Notes: generated from the sequence alone by a model not told the origin. DNA of 64,000 nucleotides from Gammaproteobacteria bacterium (GCA_016200485.1 JACQEP010000013.1:1-64000); one strand, 5' to 3'; shown: positions 1 to 11,074, counted from the stretch's first letter. Translations and numbers: made by a program.

Positions 1-84
1 CGTAAACTGCTGCATGCCATTCACGGCATGTTGAAGGACAACAAGCCCTTCGATAACACCCGCTTTTACGCGATTCCAGCATGA
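1..84 (+). pseudogene. 3' end of an IS110-family transposase (cut by window edge)
   Basis: Frame 1 is open from the first base to a TGA at 82-84. The peptide begins RKLLHAIHGMLKDNKPFD, which looks like the C-terminus of IS110/IS1111-family transposases (DEDD recombinases that insert without a DDE domain). Only 27 codons are inside the window, so I cannot tell whether the element is intact upstream. The next 59 bases hold no gene and may be the right end of the element. Family assignment rests on this short tail only. Confidence 0.6.
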
Positions 85-143
85 GCCGGAAAGTGCAAAA
101 ATTACAGAAAAAATGCTTGACCTCGAACAGAGTATCTACGGTA

Positions 144-1346
144 CTATGGTGCCGGCGGAATGATTGAATACACCGCGTTTCGCAGCGCGAGGTCGCGCGG
201 GTCGCCGGTGAGCGTTGTCCCCATTTGGCTGGTGACGTACGCGTAGCCGATGCCGGCCTTCGGATCGGCGAAGCCGAGAGAACCGCCTGATCCGGGATGT
301 CCGAACGAGCCCTCGTTTCCAAAAGACAATGTGAGGCCGGGCTTCATGAAGCCCAGCGAATACCGCAAGTCGCCCATCATGCACTCGTCGTAGAAGCCGC
401 CGTGCGTGGCGGGAATCGCCGGTGCCGACAACGCCTGCAATGTCTCCGGGCGCAGCTGCAATTCTTGTCCGTCTGTCGCGAACACGCTGTAAGCGCGGGC
501 GATGGCGCGCGCAGTGCCGACGCCATTGCCCGACGGCACTTCGAGGTTGCGGGCGTAGATGCGTTCCTTGTCCAGGTACATCTCGGTACCGGGGTTCACG
601 ACCAGCGCCCGATAGATGTTCGAGCGGCGATTGAACGCGGCGAGCGTCAGCCGGATCGGAAACCCGAGCAGCATCCGCAACATGCCTGGCGCGGCAAGGG
701 TCGCGAGCCGGGAGTTCGGGATAGCCTCGGGCAGACCGATGTAGAAGTCGAGTCCCAGCGGCGAGGCGATTTCGTCCTGAAAGAACCGCCCCAGACTGCG
801 GTGTTGCGGATCGACCCGGCGCAGCAGCTCGCTTTCGTAGAAGCCGAGGGTCAGTGCGTGATAGGCCTGCCGCGTGCCGGGCTCCCACGCCGGTTTCTCG
901 CGGGCCATGACGGCCGCCAGCCGATCGAGGTCGGCGACCACGCTCCGATCCACGGGCTCGTTGAAGGCAAACAGGCCCGCCTGGTGGGCCAGGAGTTGGC
1001 GCACGGTAATGGTCTCTTTTCCGTTCTGGGCAAACTCCGGCCAGTAGGTGCAGACCCGCTGCTCGTAGTCGAGCCAGCCCCGGGAATGGGCGACCGCCAG
1101 CGTCATCGCCGCCAGGCCCTTGGTGGCCGAGTGGACCACCACCATAGTGTCCTCTTGCCACGGCTCGCCGGTCGCCTTGTTGCGCACACCGCCCCACAGG
1201 TCAACGACCTTCTCGCCGTGGTGGTACACGCAACAGGCGCCGCCCAGCTCGTGGCGCCGGGAGAAATTTTCGGCGAACGCATCTCGCACGGCCTCAAAAC
1301 CCGCGCTCACATGTCCCTCAATACGGATGCGTTGTGATGCTTCCAT
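144..1346 (-). CDS. Beta-lactamase-fold serine hydrolase (EstB/class C type)
   Basis: The 400-residue protein belongs to the beta-lactamase-related (PF00144) esterase/hydrolase family. The nucleophile motif SATK follows VVVH near residue 72, the YHAL segment near residue 160 fits the catalytic tyrosine region, and HPGSGGS near the C-terminus replaces the KTG-type motif. No signal peptide is evident, so it is probably cytoplasmic. I chose the ATG at 1346 because AAGGAGG lies 8 bases before it; a longer frame reaches 1397. It stands alone between IS debris and pnp and looks accessory. The natural substrate (ester, lipid or beta-lactam) cannot be told from sequence. Confidence 0.85.
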   Translation of the reverse strand: MEASQRIRIEGHVSAGFEAVRDAFAENFSRRHELGGACCVYHHGEKVVDLWGGVRNKATGEPWQEDTMVVVHSATKGLAAMTLAVAHSRGWLDYEQRVCTYWPEFAQNGKETITVRQLLAHQAGLFAFNEPVDRSVVADLDRLAAVMAREKPAWEPGTRQAYHALTLGFYESELLRRVDPQHRSLGRFFQDEIASPLGLDFYIGLPEAIPNSRLATLAAPGMLRMLLGFPIRLTLAAFNRRSNIYRALVVNPGTEMYLDKERIYARNLEVPSGNGVGTARAIARAYSVFATDGQELQLRPETLQALSAPAIPATHGGFYDECMMGDLRYSLGFMKPGLTLSFGNEGSFGHPGSGGSLGFADPKAGIGYAYVTSQMGTTLTGDPRDLALRNAVYSIIPPAP

Positions 1347-1512
1347 GGGCGGACCCTCCTTCCGGTTAAGCTTACACGTCGGATTGAAGAGTGACACGGC
1401 TACTAGGTCACCGAGGTTCTTCGATGCGCCGACTGAAATCCCACTTCTTCCGTGACTAGATCGTCTCCAACCCTATTCAGTCATTGAAACAGACTCCGCG
1501 AAGTCGGGAGCA

Positions 1513-1619
1513 CGTAGGATGTGGTGAACGCAATGAACCGCATCGTTCGCGATTGATGCTAATACCTAATTGTAACACCCTCTCTCCCCATCCCCTCTCC
1601 CGCACGCGGGAAAGGGGCG
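1513..1619. repeat. Two dispersed-type palindromic repeats between the hydrolase gene and pnp
   Basis: From 1347 to 1670 there is no gene. At 1513-1560 lies GATGTGGTGAACGCAATG with its partner ACCGCATC, an imperfect inverted repeat. At about 1578-1619 a C-rich tract CCCTCTCTCCCC runs into CCCGCACGCGGG. Both resemble short intergenic elements scattered through many proteobacterial genomes. Copy number cannot be judged from one window. Confidence 0.5.
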
Positions 1620-1620
1620 T

Positions 1621-1645
1621 AAAAAAGGGGCCTTTCGGCCCCTTT
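1621..1645 (-). terminator. Rho-independent terminator after pnp
   Basis: Read on the minus strand, a perfect 9-bp stem AAAGGGGCC / GGCCCCTTT closes a GAAA loop and runs into six Ts. It lies 25 bases past the pnp stop codon. Confidence 0.85.
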
Positions 1646-1670
1646 CTCATACAACACTTACTTCAAACAA

Positions 1671-3767
1671 TCAGGCCGTAGCCTTTTCGTTCACCGCCTT
1701 GATGCTGAGGCGGATGCGGCCTTGTTTGTCGACTTCCAGTACTTTGACCTTGACCACTTCACCTTCGGACAATTTGTCGGCAACATTCTCAACGCGCTCA
1801 TCGGCGATTTGAGAGATGTGTACCAGGCCGTCTTTACCGGGCAGGATGGTGACGAAGGCGCCGAAGTCCATCAGTTTGGAGACTTTGCCTTCGTAGATCT
1901 TGCCGACTTCAACATCGGCGACCAGGTCGTTGATGCGGCGCTTGGCTTCTTCACCGGCAGATTGATCAACAGAAGCGATCTTGATGGTGCCGTCGTCGGT
2001 GATGTCGATGGTGGCGCCGGTTTCTTCGGTGATGGCACGGATGGTGACACCGCCCTTGCCGATGACGTCACGGATACGATCCGGGTTGATCTTCATGGTG
2101 ATGATGCGCGGCGCGTAGGTGGACAATTCAGAACGCGGCTTGTCGAGACCCTTGGCCATTTCACCCAGGATATGGATACGACCGATCTTGGCTTGGGCCA
2201 GGGCGGCTTCCATGATTTCGCGGGTGATGCCGTCGATCTTGATGTCCATTTGCAGTGCGGTGACACCATTGGCGGAACCGGCGACTTTGAAATCCATGTC
2301 GCCGAGGTGATCTTCGTCGCCGAGGATGTCGCTCAGTACTGCAAAACGGTTGCCTTCCTTGATCAAGCCCATGGCGATACCCGCCACTGGCGCCTTGAGC
2401 GGGATACCGGCATCCATCATCGCCAGCGAGCTGCCGCACACGGAAGCCATGGAGCTGGAGCCGTTGGATTCGGTGATTTCAGACACGCAACGCACGACAT
2501 ACGGATAACTGGCCATGTCGGGCATCATGGCTTGTACGCCACGCTTGGCCAGACGACCGTGACCGATTTCGCGGCGCTTGGGGCTGCCGACCATGCCGGT
2601 TTCACCGACGCTGTACGGAGGGAAGTTGTAGTGGAACATGAACGGGTCTTTGCGCTCACCGGCGATGGCGTCAATCAATTGCGCATCTTTACCGGTACCG
2701 AGTGTAGCGACGACCAGCGCTTGCGTTTCACCGCGCGTGAACAGTGCAGAACCGTGAGTACGTGGCAATACACCCACCTTCACAGTAATCGGACGCACGG
2801 TCTTGGTATCGCGGCCGTCAATACGTGGCTTACCATCCAGAATTTGATTGCGAACGATGCTGCTTTCGAGCGCGCTCACTGCATCAGAAACGGTACGTGC
2901 AGTCCACTTCGGCGCATCGCCACTGGCCAGCTGTTCGGTCACGGCATTGCGGATTTCTTTCAGGCGCGCATAGCGATCCTGCTTGATGCGGATTTGATAG
3001 GCTTCGATCACTTTTGCTTCGGCGGCTTGCTTCACTGCGGCCTTAAGTTCGGTGTCTTCAGCAGGGGCATTCCAATCCCAAGCCTTGACGCCCACTTCTT
3101 GCGCGAAGTCCTTGATTGCCTTGATCACCACTTGCATTTGGTCATGGCCATACACCACGGAACCGAGCATCACTTCTTCGGAAAGTTCTTTGGCTTCAGA
3201 TTCAACCATCAGCACGGCGTTTTCAGTGCCGGCGACGACCAGATCCAGATCAGACTTGGCCAGCGCGGAGGCAGTCGGGTTCAACACATATTGACCGTTG
3301 ATGTAACCGACGCGGGCGACGCCCAGCGGGCCACCACACGGTACACCAGACAGTGCAACGGCGGTAGAGGCGCCGATCATCGCTGGGATGTCAGCGTCGA
3401 TTTCAGGATCAAGCGAGACAACGGTGGCGACGATTTGCACTTCGTTGTAGAAACCTTCAGGGAACAGCGGACGCAGCGGACGGTCAATCAAACGCGAGGT
3501 CAGTGTTTCTTTCTCACTGGGGCGGCCTTCACGCTTGAAGAAACCACCGGGGATCTTGCCCGCGGCATAAGTACGCTCTTGGTAGTTGACGGTGAGCGGG
3601 AAGAAATCACGGCCTTCGACAGCCTGCTTCAGCGCAACACAGGTGACGAGCAAGGTGGTATCGCCCATGCTGACCATGACTGCGCCTGAGGCTTGGCGGG
3701 CAATTTCACCGGCTTCCAGAGTGATCGTGTGATCGCCGTATTTAAAGACTTTTTTGATTGCTGACAT
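1671..3767 (-). CDS. pnp: Polyribonucleotide nucleotidyltransferase (PNPase)
   Basis: This 3'-5' phosphorolytic exoribonuclease degrades RNA to nucleoside diphosphates as a homotrimer and is a degradosome partner in many proteobacteria. The 698 residues show the two RNase PH cores joined by a helical domain. The second core has [11 protein letters not shown] with the catalytic Asp486 and Asp492. A KH domain has VIGKGG at 568-573, and an S1 domain starts near residue 622. Length is close to the E. coli enzyme. It is the last gene of the rpsO-pnp unit, with a hairpin upstream at 3849-3890 and a strong terminator downstream. The long open frame antisense to it is a shadow. Confidence 0.98.
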   Translation of the reverse strand: MSAIKKVFKYGDHTITLEAGEIARQASGAVMVSMGDTTLLVTCVALKQAVEGRDFFPLTVNYQERTYAAGKIPGGFFKREGRPSEKETLTSRLIDRPLRPLFPEGFYNEVQIVATVVSLDPEIDADIPAMIGASTAVALSGVPCGGPLGVARVGYINGQYVLNPTASALAKSDLDLVVAGTENAVLMVESEAKELSEEVMLGSVVYGHDQMQVVIKAIKDFAQEVGVKAWDWNAPAEDTELKAAVKQAAEAKVIEAYQIRIKQDRYARLKEIRNAVTEQLASGDAPKWTARTVSDAVSALESSIVRNQILDGKPRIDGRDTKTVRPITVKVGVLPRTHGSALFTRGETQALVVATLGTGKDAQLIDAIAGERKDPFMFHYNFPPYSVGETGMVGSPKRREIGHGRLAKRGVQAMMPDMASYPYVVRCVSEITESNGSSSMASVCGSSLAMMDAGIPLKAPVAGIAMGLIKEGNRFAVLSDILGDEDHLGDMDFKVAGSANGVTALQMDIKIDGITREIMEAALAQAKIGRIHILGEMAKGLDKPRSELSTYAPRIITMKINPDRIRDVIGKGGVTIRAITEETGATIDITDDGTIKIASVDQSAGEEAKRRINDLVADVEVGKIYEGKVSKLMDFGAFVTILPGKDGLVHISQIADERVENVADKLSEGEVVKVKVLEVDKQGRIRLSIKAVNEKATA

Positions 3768-3848
3768 TCGTATTCCTTAATGAATTCTTTGGTTCAGATT
3801 TTAGTGCACATCGTGCACACCATTGACGGGAAAATCAAAACACATAAA

Positions 3849-3890
3849 GACAAAGGGCCGCCGGAAGTTTTCTTCTGACAGCCCATTGTC
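3849..3890 (-). promoter_or_regulatory. rpsO-pnp intergenic hairpin
   Basis: On the minus strand an imperfect stem of about 18 pairs (with G-U pairs and two mismatches) closes a GAAAA loop, followed by TTTATGTGTTTTGATTTT. In E. coli the same spacer holds the rpsO terminator and the RNase III-cut leader through which PNPase represses its own mRNA. The structure is visible; that role here is inferred by analogy. Confidence 0.5.
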
Positions 3891-3910
3891 CAATTGAGAA
3901 GCCCTCGGAA

Positions 3911-4180
3911 TTAGCGGCGTAGACCGAGACGCGAAATCAGATCGCGATAACGGTTGGAATCTTTTTTCTTCAGATAGTCGAGCAGCTTACGGCGCTTGCT
4001 GACCATTCTCAGCAGACCCTGACGCGAATGATGGTCTTGGATATGGGCCTTGAAATGATCAGATAATTGATCAATACGCGCGCTCAACAGTGCAACTTGC
4101 ACTTCTGGGGAACCGGTGTCGGTCGTTGCACGCTGAAAGTCGGCCACAACTTTCTGCTTGATTTCGGTGGTAAAAGCCAT
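3911..4180 (-). CDS. rpsO: 30S ribosomal protein S15
   Basis: S15 binds the 16S rRNA central domain early in small-subunit assembly. The 89-residue protein starting [10 protein letters not shown] has the expected length and the conserved [22 protein letters not shown] segment. The ATG at 4180 is preceded by TGGAG; the frame extends ten codons further upstream but without a ribosome site at a family-like position. It lies between truB and pnp, the usual order, and has its own promoter candidate at 4228-4256. Confidence 0.97.
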   Translation of the reverse strand: MAFTTEIKQKVVADFQRATTDTGSPEVQVALLSARIDQLSDHFKAHIQDHHSRQGLLRMVSKRRKLLDYLKKKDSNRYRDLISRLGLRR

Positions 4181-4227
4181 GTTTACTCCAGAGTTAATGT
4201 GTACGTTCAATCCGCTAGAAGCGGCGT

Positions 4228-4256
4228 ATTTTACGCCCAGGCGCGGCCAGAGACAA
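4228..4256 (-). promoter_or_regulatory. Candidate sigma-70 promoter for rpsO-pnp
   Basis: On the minus strand, TTGTCT and TAAAAT are separated by exactly 17 bases. The expected start leaves a leader of about 40 bases before the rpsO ATG. The same -10 hexamer and spacing are seen upstream of rpsF. Confidence 0.5.
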
Positions 4257-4302
4257 GATCAAATACCCGCTTTTTTTGAAAAAAGGCCAGAGCCACAAGC
4301 GG

Positions 4303-5214
4303 TTAGGCCACAATCAGGCGCTTTGGGGCCACCCGGCCATCGTCAAGGATATACCCCACTCCCAAAAACCGGCCGCCGCCATAGAGTTTGACGAGCCCTT
4401 CCAGCGGCAAGCGTGGCACCAATACTGCCTGCCCCCGCAGCAAGTGGTACATCAGGTCATCCGACAGGGAGACCTCCGGCCAGCCGATGAGCGCACTTTC
4501 AGTGGGTAACAGGCAGTCATCCAGGGCAGTGAAAGACTCATTTCGGATATGCGTCAATTGGTCGAGGGTATAAGCCTGATCCAGGGTAAACGGGCCCGCA
4601 ATGGTGCGCCGCAACGTGCTGACATGACCGCCACAGCCCAACACCTCGCCGATATCCTCGGCCAGGGTTCGGATGTAGGTGCCTTTCGAGCACAGGACTT
4701 CGAGGTCCAGTTCGTCGGTACGCAGGTCGACCAGATCCAGGCGATGAATAACGACCGGGCGCGCTTCACGTTCTACTTCAATGCCTCGATGGGCAAGCTT
4801 GTATAGCGGCTGGCCATCACGCTTGAGGGCCGAGAACATCGGCGGTACTTGTTCAATCGGGCCACGGAAACGGGCCAATGCGGATTCGATTAGGGGCGCG
4901 GACAACGCCGGTACTGGGCGGGTTTCAATGGCTGCGCCCTCGGTATCGCCGGTATTGGTACGCACACCCAGTTTGACGGTGACGCGATATCCCTTGTCTG
5001 CATCCAGCACAAAAGCCGACATCTTGGTCGCTTCACCTAAACAGATCGGCAACAGGCCGGTCGCGATGGGGTCAAGGCTACCGGTATGGCCCGCCTTGCT
5101 GGCATTGAACAGACGCTTGACCTTCTGCAAGGCCAGATTGGAGGTAATACCTGCGGGCTTATCCAATAACAATACGCCGTTGATATCCCTGCCATGCTGA
5201 CGACGCCGACTCAC
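4303..5214 (-). CDS. truB: tRNA pseudouridine-55 synthase
   Basis: TruB makes pseudouridine 55 in the T loop of nearly all tRNAs and also acts as a tRNA chaperone. The 303-residue protein has the catalytic motif HTGSLDPIATGLL with Asp48 at the same position as in E. coli, and GVLLLDKPAGITS near the N-terminus. A C-terminal PUA-like part follows. It is downstream of rbfA with a 29-base gap, as in most proteobacteria. Confidence 0.97.
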   Translation of the reverse strand: MSRRRQHGRDINGVLLLDKPAGITSNLALQKVKRLFNASKAGHTGSLDPIATGLLPICLGEATKMSAFVLDADKGYRVTVKLGVRTNTGDTEGAAIETRPVPALSAPLIESALARFRGPIEQVPPMFSALKRDGQPLYKLAHRGIEVEREARPVVIHRLDLVDLRTDELDLEVLCSKGTYIRTLAEDIGEVLGCGGHVSTLRRTIAGPFTLDQAYTLDQLTHIRNESFTALDDCLLPTESALIGWPEVSLSDDLMYHLLRGQAVLVPRLPLEGLVKLYGGGRFLGVGYILDDGRVAPKRLIVA

Positions 5215-5243
5215 GCTGACCTCACTGGAACTACTTAGAGCGA

Positions 5244-5615
5244 TTATTTATTACGATCTGAAGCGACTGCGGCATCAATCAGGGCGCTGAGATTGGCACC
5301 ACGTTCAACCGATGCGTCATAGACAAAATGCAATTGCGGCGTGACCCGCAGCTTCATCCGCGCACCCAGTTCATGGCGCAGGTAACCCGCGCCATGATTC
5401 AGGGCCGCCAAGACTTCTTCGGGCGTGTGCTTGGTGTCGAGCACCGTCACATAGACCTTGGCATGACCAAAATCCTTCGCCACCTCAACACCAGACACCG
5501 TGACCAACCCTACGCGCGGATCTTTCACTTCGAACTGGATCAATTGCGCCAGTTCACGTTGAATTTGCGCCGCAACGCGCTTGGCACGACTAAATTGCCT
5601 TTGCATAATTACCAA
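5244..5615 (-). CDS. rbfA: 30S ribosome-binding factor A
   Basis: RbfA binds the pre-30S particle and assists late 16S rRNA maturation and cold adaptation. The 123-residue protein has the single KH-like fold with KDPRVGLVTVSGVEV and a C-terminal PQLHFVYDASVERG segment. The start may be this ATG or the one three codons later (MQRQFSRAKR). It follows infB by 23 bases in the nusA-infB-rbfA-truB operon. Confidence 0.95.
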   Translation of the reverse strand: MVIMQRQFSRAKRVAAQIQRELAQLIQFEVKDPRVGLVTVSGVEVAKDFGHAKVYVTVLDTKHTPEEVLAALNHGAGYLRHELGARMKLRVTPQLHFVYDASVERGANLSALIDAAVASDRNK

Positions 5616-5638
5616 TACTCAATCAAACACAAGAACGC

Positions 5639-8158
5639 TTATTGAATGGTCTTTTTGACAACCACACGTTCAAACACTTCAATCTGGTCACCGGGCTTGA
5701 CGTCATTGTAGTCCTTCACGCCGATACCGCACTCGGTACCTGCCTTGACTTCAGAGACGTCGTCTTTGAAGCGGCGTAAGGATTCCAACTCGCCTTGATA
5801 AATAACAACGTTATCACGCAAGACGCGAATCGGATTACTACGTTTGACCGTGCCTTCAACCACCAAACAACCTGCAATCGCGCCAAACTTCGGCGAGCGG
5901 AAGACATCGCGCACCTCGGCAAGACCAATGATTTCCTCACGAATCTCGGGCGACAACATACCCGACATCGCCTGTTTAACCTGATCGATGACTTCATAAA
6001 TGATGCTGTAGTAATTCAAATCAACGCCATTTTCCTGACTCAGGCGTTTTGCAGCATTGTCAGCGCGGACATTGAACCCGATGATGATCGCGTTCGAGGC
6101 CATGGCCAGGTTGACGTCAGATTCGGTGATACCACCGACACCACTGGCAATGATCTTGACACGAACTTCATCCGTTGAGAGCTTGGACAACGAATCACGC
6201 AATGCTTCAGCACTACCTTGCACATCGGCTTTAACCAGGATATTAAGAGTATTGATCTTGCCTTCTTCCATCTGTGAGAAGACATTCTCAAGCTTCGACG
6301 CCTGCTGTTTAGCCAGTTTCACATCGCGGAACTTACCTTGACGGAACAGCGCGATTTCACGAGCCTTGCGCTCTTCTGCAATCACAGCCGCGTTGTCGCC
6401 TGCATCTGGCGTACCGGACAAGCCGAGCACCTGTACCGGAATCGAAGGACCCGCCTCATCGACAGGATGACCATTCTCATCAAACAGAGCGCGTACACGA
6501 CCATACTCTTTGCCAACCAGCAAGATGTCACCTTTACGCAGCACACCGCTCTGAACCAGCACCGTCGCTACTGCACCGCGGCCTTTATCCAGACTTGATT
6601 CAATCACAACACCACTCGCCTCGCCTTCACGGCGGGCTTTCAATTCCATCACTTCCGCCTGTAGTAAAATCGATTCCAGCAGGCGTTCAACGCCTTCGCC
6701 GGTCTTGGCGGAGACGCTCACAAACATCGTGTCACCACCCCATTCTTCCGGCACAACATGATGACCTACCAATTCCTGCTTGACACGATCCGGCTGCGCT
6801 TCCGGCTTATCAACCTTATTGACGGCAACAATCAACGGCACGCCGGCCGCTTTCGCGTGCTGCACCGCCTCAATCGTTTGCGGCATCACACCATCATCAG
6901 CCGCCACAACCAAGATGACGATGTCCGTGACTTTCGCACCACGGGCACGCATCGCAGTAAATGCAGCATGACCTGGGGTATCAAGGAAGGTCACCATTCC
7001 ACGCGGCGTTTCGACGTGATAAGCACCGATATGCTGTGTAATACCACCCGCTTCGCCCGCTGCAACTTTCGCCCGGCGAATATAATCAAGCAATGATGTC
7101 TTGCCATGGTCAACATGGCCCATGATAGTGACGACAGGCGCACGCGGCAAAAATTCGCCGGTTGATGCACTTGAAGTCAGAGCTTCGGTTTCAAGGGCAT
7201 CTTCACGTAACATCTTTGGCTTATGCCCCATTTCCTCAACCACAATCGCCGCCGTTTCCTGATCGATGACCTGATTAATGGTCACCATAGTGCCCATTTT
7301 CATCATGACTTTGATGACTTCCGCAGCTTTAACTGACATTTTTTGCGCCAGCTCAGCCACAGTCAATGTTTCAGGTAACGCGACTTCATGGGTCACAGGT
7401 TGCGTAGGCTTCTGGAAGCCGTGCTGCGTTGCAGCTGCAACAACTCTGCCAGCCATTGCTCTGGCGGGAGCTTTTTTCTTGCGACGCCCCACCTTGTCTG
7501 CGGAAACGTGCAATTCCTGGCGATCCATTTTATTGTGGCGTGAAGCGTAAACTTCACCACCTTCTTCACGACCACCACGGCCACGTTTCTTACCTTTCTT
7601 ATCCTTGGCGGCTTCTTTCACTGCGGCATCAACGGCTACTGGTTGAGCGGCTACGGTTTCAGTGCCCTTAGTTTGAGCGGCCTCTTCAATAGCTCGACGT
7701 GCAGCAGCGGCTTCTTCTTCAGCGCGCTTCTTCTCTTCAAGCGCCTGACGGCGTGCCATTTCCTCTTGCGACAAACGGGTCTCTTCTTCGGAGCGACGGC
7801 GATCACCTTCGGCTATTTTGGAATCCAAAACAGCCTTTTCTTCGGCGACTGCAACACTACGTTTAACGTAAGTGCGACGCTTACGAACCTCGACACTGAT
7901 CGTTTTCGCCTTGGTACCACCGCCCGCCTGTTTCAATTCACTGACAGTTTTACGTTTCAGCGTAATCTTTTTGGGTGCTGAGGCATCCGTTTCCACGTCT
8001 TCGTGGCGTAGATGCTTTAGCAAGTGCGCTTTATCTTCGTCACTGATTTTTGCGTTTGGACCAGACACAGCCAAACCAGCTTCATCAAGCTGTAGCAGCA
8101 GGCGATCCACAGGAATCCCCACTGTCTCCGCCAATTGTTGTACCGTTACTTCAGACAT
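5639..8158 (-). CDS. infB: Translation initiation factor IF-2
   Basis: IF-2 is the GTPase that brings initiator tRNA to the 30S subunit and promotes subunit joining. The 839 residues comprise an IF2N helical module (1-50), a long charged, coiled-coil-like region (about 60-230, rich in E/K/R/A), a second IF2N module (about 262-312), then the G domain with GHVDHGKT at 347-354, DTPGH and NKVDK, and the C-terminal beta barrels that hold fMet-tRNA. It lies between nusA and rbfA, 39 bases after nusA. Confidence 0.98.
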   Translation of the reverse strand: MSEVTVQQLAETVGIPVDRLLLQLDEAGLAVSGPNAKISDEDKAHLLKHLRHEDVETDASAPKKITLKRKTVSELKQAGGGTKAKTISVEVRKRRTYVKRSVAVAEEKAVLDSKIAEGDRRRSEEETRLSQEEMARRQALEEKKRAEEEAAAARRAIEEAAQTKGTETVAAQPVAVDAAVKEAAKDKKGKKRGRGGREEGGEVYASRHNKMDRQELHVSADKVGRRKKKAPARAMAGRVVAAATQHGFQKPTQPVTHEVALPETLTVAELAQKMSVKAAEVIKVMMKMGTMVTINQVIDQETAAIVVEEMGHKPKMLREDALETEALTSSASTGEFLPRAPVVTIMGHVDHGKTSLLDYIRRAKVAAGEAGGITQHIGAYHVETPRGMVTFLDTPGHAAFTAMRARGAKVTDIVILVVAADDGVMPQTIEAVQHAKAAGVPLIVAVNKVDKPEAQPDRVKQELVGHHVVPEEWGGDTMFVSVSAKTGEGVERLLESILLQAEVMELKARREGEASGVVIESSLDKGRGAVATVLVQSGVLRKGDILLVGKEYGRVRALFDENGHPVDEAGPSIPVQVLGLSGTPDAGDNAAVIAEERKAREIALFRQGKFRDVKLAKQQASKLENVFSQMEEGKINTLNILVKADVQGSAEALRDSLSKLSTDEVRVKIIASGVGGITESDVNLAMASNAIIIGFNVRADNAAKRLSQENGVDLNYYSIIYEVIDQVKQAMSGMLSPEIREEIIGLAEVRDVFRSPKFGAIAGCLVVEGTVKRSNPIRVLRDNVVIYQGELESLRRFKDDVSEVKAGTECGIGVKDYNDVKPGDQIEVFERVVVKKTIQ

Positions 8159-8197
8159 TGACTCACTCCCGCTTCCGGCGCATGTTTTTCCCTGGAA

Positions 8198-9682
8198 TTA
8201 CTCAGCTGCAGCAAACCACGGCGCACGCGCCGTCATGATCAGCTGACTAGCGCGCGCCTGATCCAAGCCTTCGATATCCGCCAAATCGTCAACTGCCTGC
8301 TCGGCCAAATCTTCACGTGTTACAACGCCATGCGCTGCAAGTTTGTGCGCCAAATCATGATCCATTCCTTCCATTTCCAGAAGGTCTTTGGCTGGCTGAT
8401 GTTTGTCCTGCTTAGCAATCGCACGCGTCAACAACACATCACGGGCACGATTACGCAATTCCTCGATAATCTCTTCATCGAATTCTTCGATCTGAGACAT
8501 TTCCTGCAATGGCACATAAGCCACTTCTTCGAGCGAGGTGAAGCCTTCCTGTACCAGGATCGACGCCACTTCCTCATCAACATCAAGATGCTCCATGAAC
8601 TGCTTCAGAACCTCTGCAGATTCTTTTTCGCTCTTGGATTCGGCATCGGTAACCGTCATCACATTGAGTTCCCAGCCAGTCAATTCGCTTGCCAATCGCA
8701 CATTTTGACCACCACGGCCAATGGCCTGCGACAAGCTTTCTTCGTTGACTGCGACATCCATAGATTGACTGTCTTCATCAACAACAATCGATACCACTTC
8801 CGCAGGAGACATGGCGTTGATCACGAATTGTGCAGGATTATCATTCCACAGAATGATATCCACACGCTCTCCCGCCAATTCATTCGAAACTGCCTGTACG
8901 CGTGAACCACGCATACCGACACAGGCGCCGATGGGATCGATACGCGAATCATTGGACTTGACCGCAATCTTTGCTCTTACACCCGGATCACGTGCCGCGG
9001 CAATAATTTCAATCAGGCCTTCACCTGCTTCAGGCACTTCCAGCTTGAACAATTCGATCAACAATTCAGGCGCGGTACGGCTGATGAATAATTGTGGGCC
9101 GCGCGTTTCGGCACGCACCTCTTTCAAGTAGCCACGGACACGATCACCTGCACGCAGCGATTCACGTGGAATCATGTCTTCGCGACGAATCAATGCTTCA
9201 ACATTACCCCCAAGATCCAGGATCACATTACCGCGATCATTGCGTTTAACGACACCCATCACCAGTTCCCCGATGCGGTGTTGATAGGCATCCACAACCT
9301 TAGCCCGCTCTGCCTCACGCACCTTCTGCACGATGACTTGCTTGGCGGTCTGAGCCGAGATACGGCCAAACTCTACCGCTTCCAGAGGCTCTTCAATGAA
9401 TTCGCCTATGGCGATATTCGGATTCTTGGCCTTTGCCTCATCCAGCGAGATCTGGCGATCTTCGTACTCGACGTCATCTTCGGTCGGCACCACTTCCCAG
9501 CAACGAAATGCAGAGTATTCGCCAGTAGAACGATCAATAGCGACCCTGACGTCGATTTCACCGCCATGCCGTTTTTTCGTTGCCATTGCCAACGCTGCTT
9601 CAATCGCCTCGAAAATTACGTTCTTTTCGACGCCCTTTTCGTTGGACACCACATCTACAACCAATAAGATCTCTTTGTTCAT
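8198..9682 (-). CDS. nusA: Transcription termination/antitermination factor NusA
   Basis: NusA binds RNA polymerase and modulates pausing, termination and antitermination. The 494 residues have the N-terminal polymerase-binding domain, an S1 domain, two KH domains ([19 protein letters not shown] and the following [15 protein letters not shown]) and two acidic repeat domains of about 50 residues at the C-terminus, as in E. coli. It follows rimP by 51 bases in the same operon. Confidence 0.97.
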   Translation of the reverse strand: MNKEILLVVDVVSNEKGVEKNVIFEAIEAALAMATKKRHGGEIDVRVAIDRSTGEYSAFRCWEVVPTEDDVEYEDRQISLDEAKAKNPNIAIGEFIEEPLEAVEFGRISAQTAKQVIVQKVREAERAKVVDAYQHRIGELVMGVVKRNDRGNVILDLGGNVEALIRREDMIPRESLRAGDRVRGYLKEVRAETRGPQLFISRTAPELLIELFKLEVPEAGEGLIEIIAAARDPGVRAKIAVKSNDSRIDPIGACVGMRGSRVQAVSNELAGERVDIILWNDNPAQFVINAMSPAEVVSIVVDEDSQSMDVAVNEESLSQAIGRGGQNVRLASELTGWELNVMTVTDAESKSEKESAEVLKQFMEHLDVDEEVASILVQEGFTSLEEVAYVPLQEMSQIEEFDEEIIEELRNRARDVLLTRAIAKQDKHQPAKDLLEMEGMDHDLAHKLAAHGVVTREDLAEQAVDDLADIEGLDQARASQLIMTARAPWFAAAE

Positions 9683-9733
9683 AGTTCAGCCTCTATAGCC
9701 GCTGCCGATTATCAACTAAATTACATTCAACCT

Positions 9734-10195
9734 TTAAAACTTTGGTACCAAGCGGGCCTGATCAATATCGTCAAAAACAATATGGTGCACCTTACCGTCT
9801 ACTTCCAGTGCGATCACGTCATTTTCCAGACCACGTACAATACCTTTAAAGTTCTTTCGTCCCTGCTGCGCTACCGACAGCTTCACACTTACTTCTTCGC
9901 CAATAAAGAGGGCAAAGTCTTCAACTTTAAACAACGGCCTATCCAGCCCAGGTGACGAAATCTCCAGCGCATATTGCCCAGCAATCGGATCCTCGACATC
10001 GAAGACACCGCTGATCTGGCGACTGACGCGCTCACAATCGTCAACCGATATCCCGGTCTCCGTTTTGTCAATGTAGATTCGCAATAACGAATGCCTGCCT
10101 TGAGGCAAAAACTCTGCCCCGACAAACTCATAACCCAAACCTTCAACAACAGGTTGTATCAATTGCCGCAATTTCGGCGCCGCCTGACGAACCAT
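9734..10195 (-). CDS. rimP: Ribosome maturation factor RimP
   Basis: RimP is needed for maturation of the 30S subunit. The 153-residue protein shows the two-domain family pattern, with VVEGLGYEFVGAEF at the N-terminus and the signature ALEISSPGLDRPL before the Sm-like C-terminal barrel. First gene of the rimP-nusA-infB operon, downstream of the initiator tRNA gene, the same order as metY-rimP-nusA in E. coli. Confidence 0.96.
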   Translation of the reverse strand: MVRQAAPKLRQLIQPVVEGLGYEFVGAEFLPQGRHSLLRIYIDKTETGISVDDCERVSRQISGVFDVEDPIAGQYALEISSPGLDRPLFKVEDFALFIGEEVSVKLSVAQQGRKNFKGIVRGLENDVIALEVDGKVHHIVFDDIDQARLVPKF

Positions 10196-10504
10196 TCAAT
10201 CACCTTAAACAAAAAGTGAGCCTGCGGCCCACTTCTTATTGTTAATTCGTTTCGTTACCCTGGGGGTACCCGGCAACAAGTTTGCCGCCACCCTTCTTAA
10301 GCACGAAAGCCCCTCGATAGGGGCCTTCGGAACCAAACCTTTGCTGGTAGCGCGGGCAAAAACACTCTTCAGCCCGACCCACATACCCTACAGATGGGCG
10401 CTATTATAGAGACTTCACGCTCTTTAGTCTATATGAGGATAACTTCTTGTTTCAGATAGCGTTGGTAAATGCTAAGGATTGGTAAAAATTTCCGGGGAAA
10501 GCCG
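10196..10504 (-). other. Long leader of the rimP-nusA-infB operon
   Basis: These 309 bases hold no gene. Reading on the minus strand they contain a promoter candidate (10403-10431), a hairpin GCCCC TATCGA GGGGC followed by TTTCG near 10306-10327, and a second short hairpin CGGCAA/TTGCCG near 10275-10291. The hairpins lie inside the predicted leader of about 200 bases, so they could attenuate or be processed; this is inference. Confidence 0.4.
10403..10431 (-). promoter_or_regulatory. Candidate sigma-70 promoter for rimP-nusA-infB
   Basis: The minus strand has TAGACT, 17 bases, then a perfect TATAAT. It is the best promoter match upstream of rimP and gives a leader of about 200 bases. Confidence 0.6.
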
Positions 10505-10696
10505 TCAGGCGCGATTTCGTTCCTGCTTTTCAACCACCCGCTCAGCCCATTGTTCCAGAGGAACTTGTTGATTTTGGGCCTCTATTTGCAATCGGGTATA
10601 GGCCGCTAGCCGTTTCACCTTATAAATCCCCATGATTAGCCCAGTTGCCAAGGCTATCACCACTTCCCGTTTACCCCAGCCGTTATTGCTTTTCAT
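10505..10696 (-). CDS. Small hypothetical protein
   Basis: A 63-codon frame starting MKSNNGWGKREVV has one hydrophobic stretch (VVIALATGLIMGIY) followed by a charged tail rich in Q, E and R. I do not recognise it. The frame can be extended to 10762, but the extension looks less protein-like. Ribosome site is weak (GGAC just before the ATG). It lies alone between the rimP promoter and the initiator tRNA gene and could be a small membrane-anchored protein or a chance frame. Confidence 0.35.
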   Translation of the reverse strand: MKSNNGWGKREVVIALATGLIMGIYKVKRLAAYTRLQIEAQNQQVPLEQWAERVVEKQERNRA

Positions 10697-10907
10697 GTCC
10701 AGCGATATTGACAAAAAGCCCCTACAATTGAATAAACAATTGTAACTTAAGACAAAACACAAGCTTGCCTTGGCCGATGATCTTGATATGTTGGGGATTG
10801 AACCAAAAGAAGACTGATGTTTAAAGAATTGATAACGGGGGATGACGCGTACGAGAGTAAAATTTTACCGCCCAGGCTCGCATACCACTCACTGTGTTAA
10901 GTAAAAG

Positions 10908-10984
<77 letters not shown>

Positions 10985-10996
10985 TCAACGGTCGCT

Positions 10997-11025
10997 ATAA
11001 TACAAAGCCAAGTACACTTATGCAA
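10997..11025 (-). promoter_or_regulatory. Candidate promoter of the initiator tRNA gene
   Basis: The minus strand reads TTGCAT, 17 bases, TATTAT, then a G+C-rich discriminator AGCGACCG, a pattern typical of stringently controlled stable-RNA promoters. The tRNA starts about 12 bases after the -10. Confidence 0.45.
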
Positions 11026-11074
11026 GGTAAATATTATTGCGCAATGTAATAAATAAAATATGCGCAAAATACTC

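Noticed and set aside
1722-3689. A 655-codon open frame antisense to pnp
   Set aside because: It lies wholly opposite a clear PNPase gene, has a His/Asp/Gly-rich composition typical of antisense frames, and has no ribosome site.
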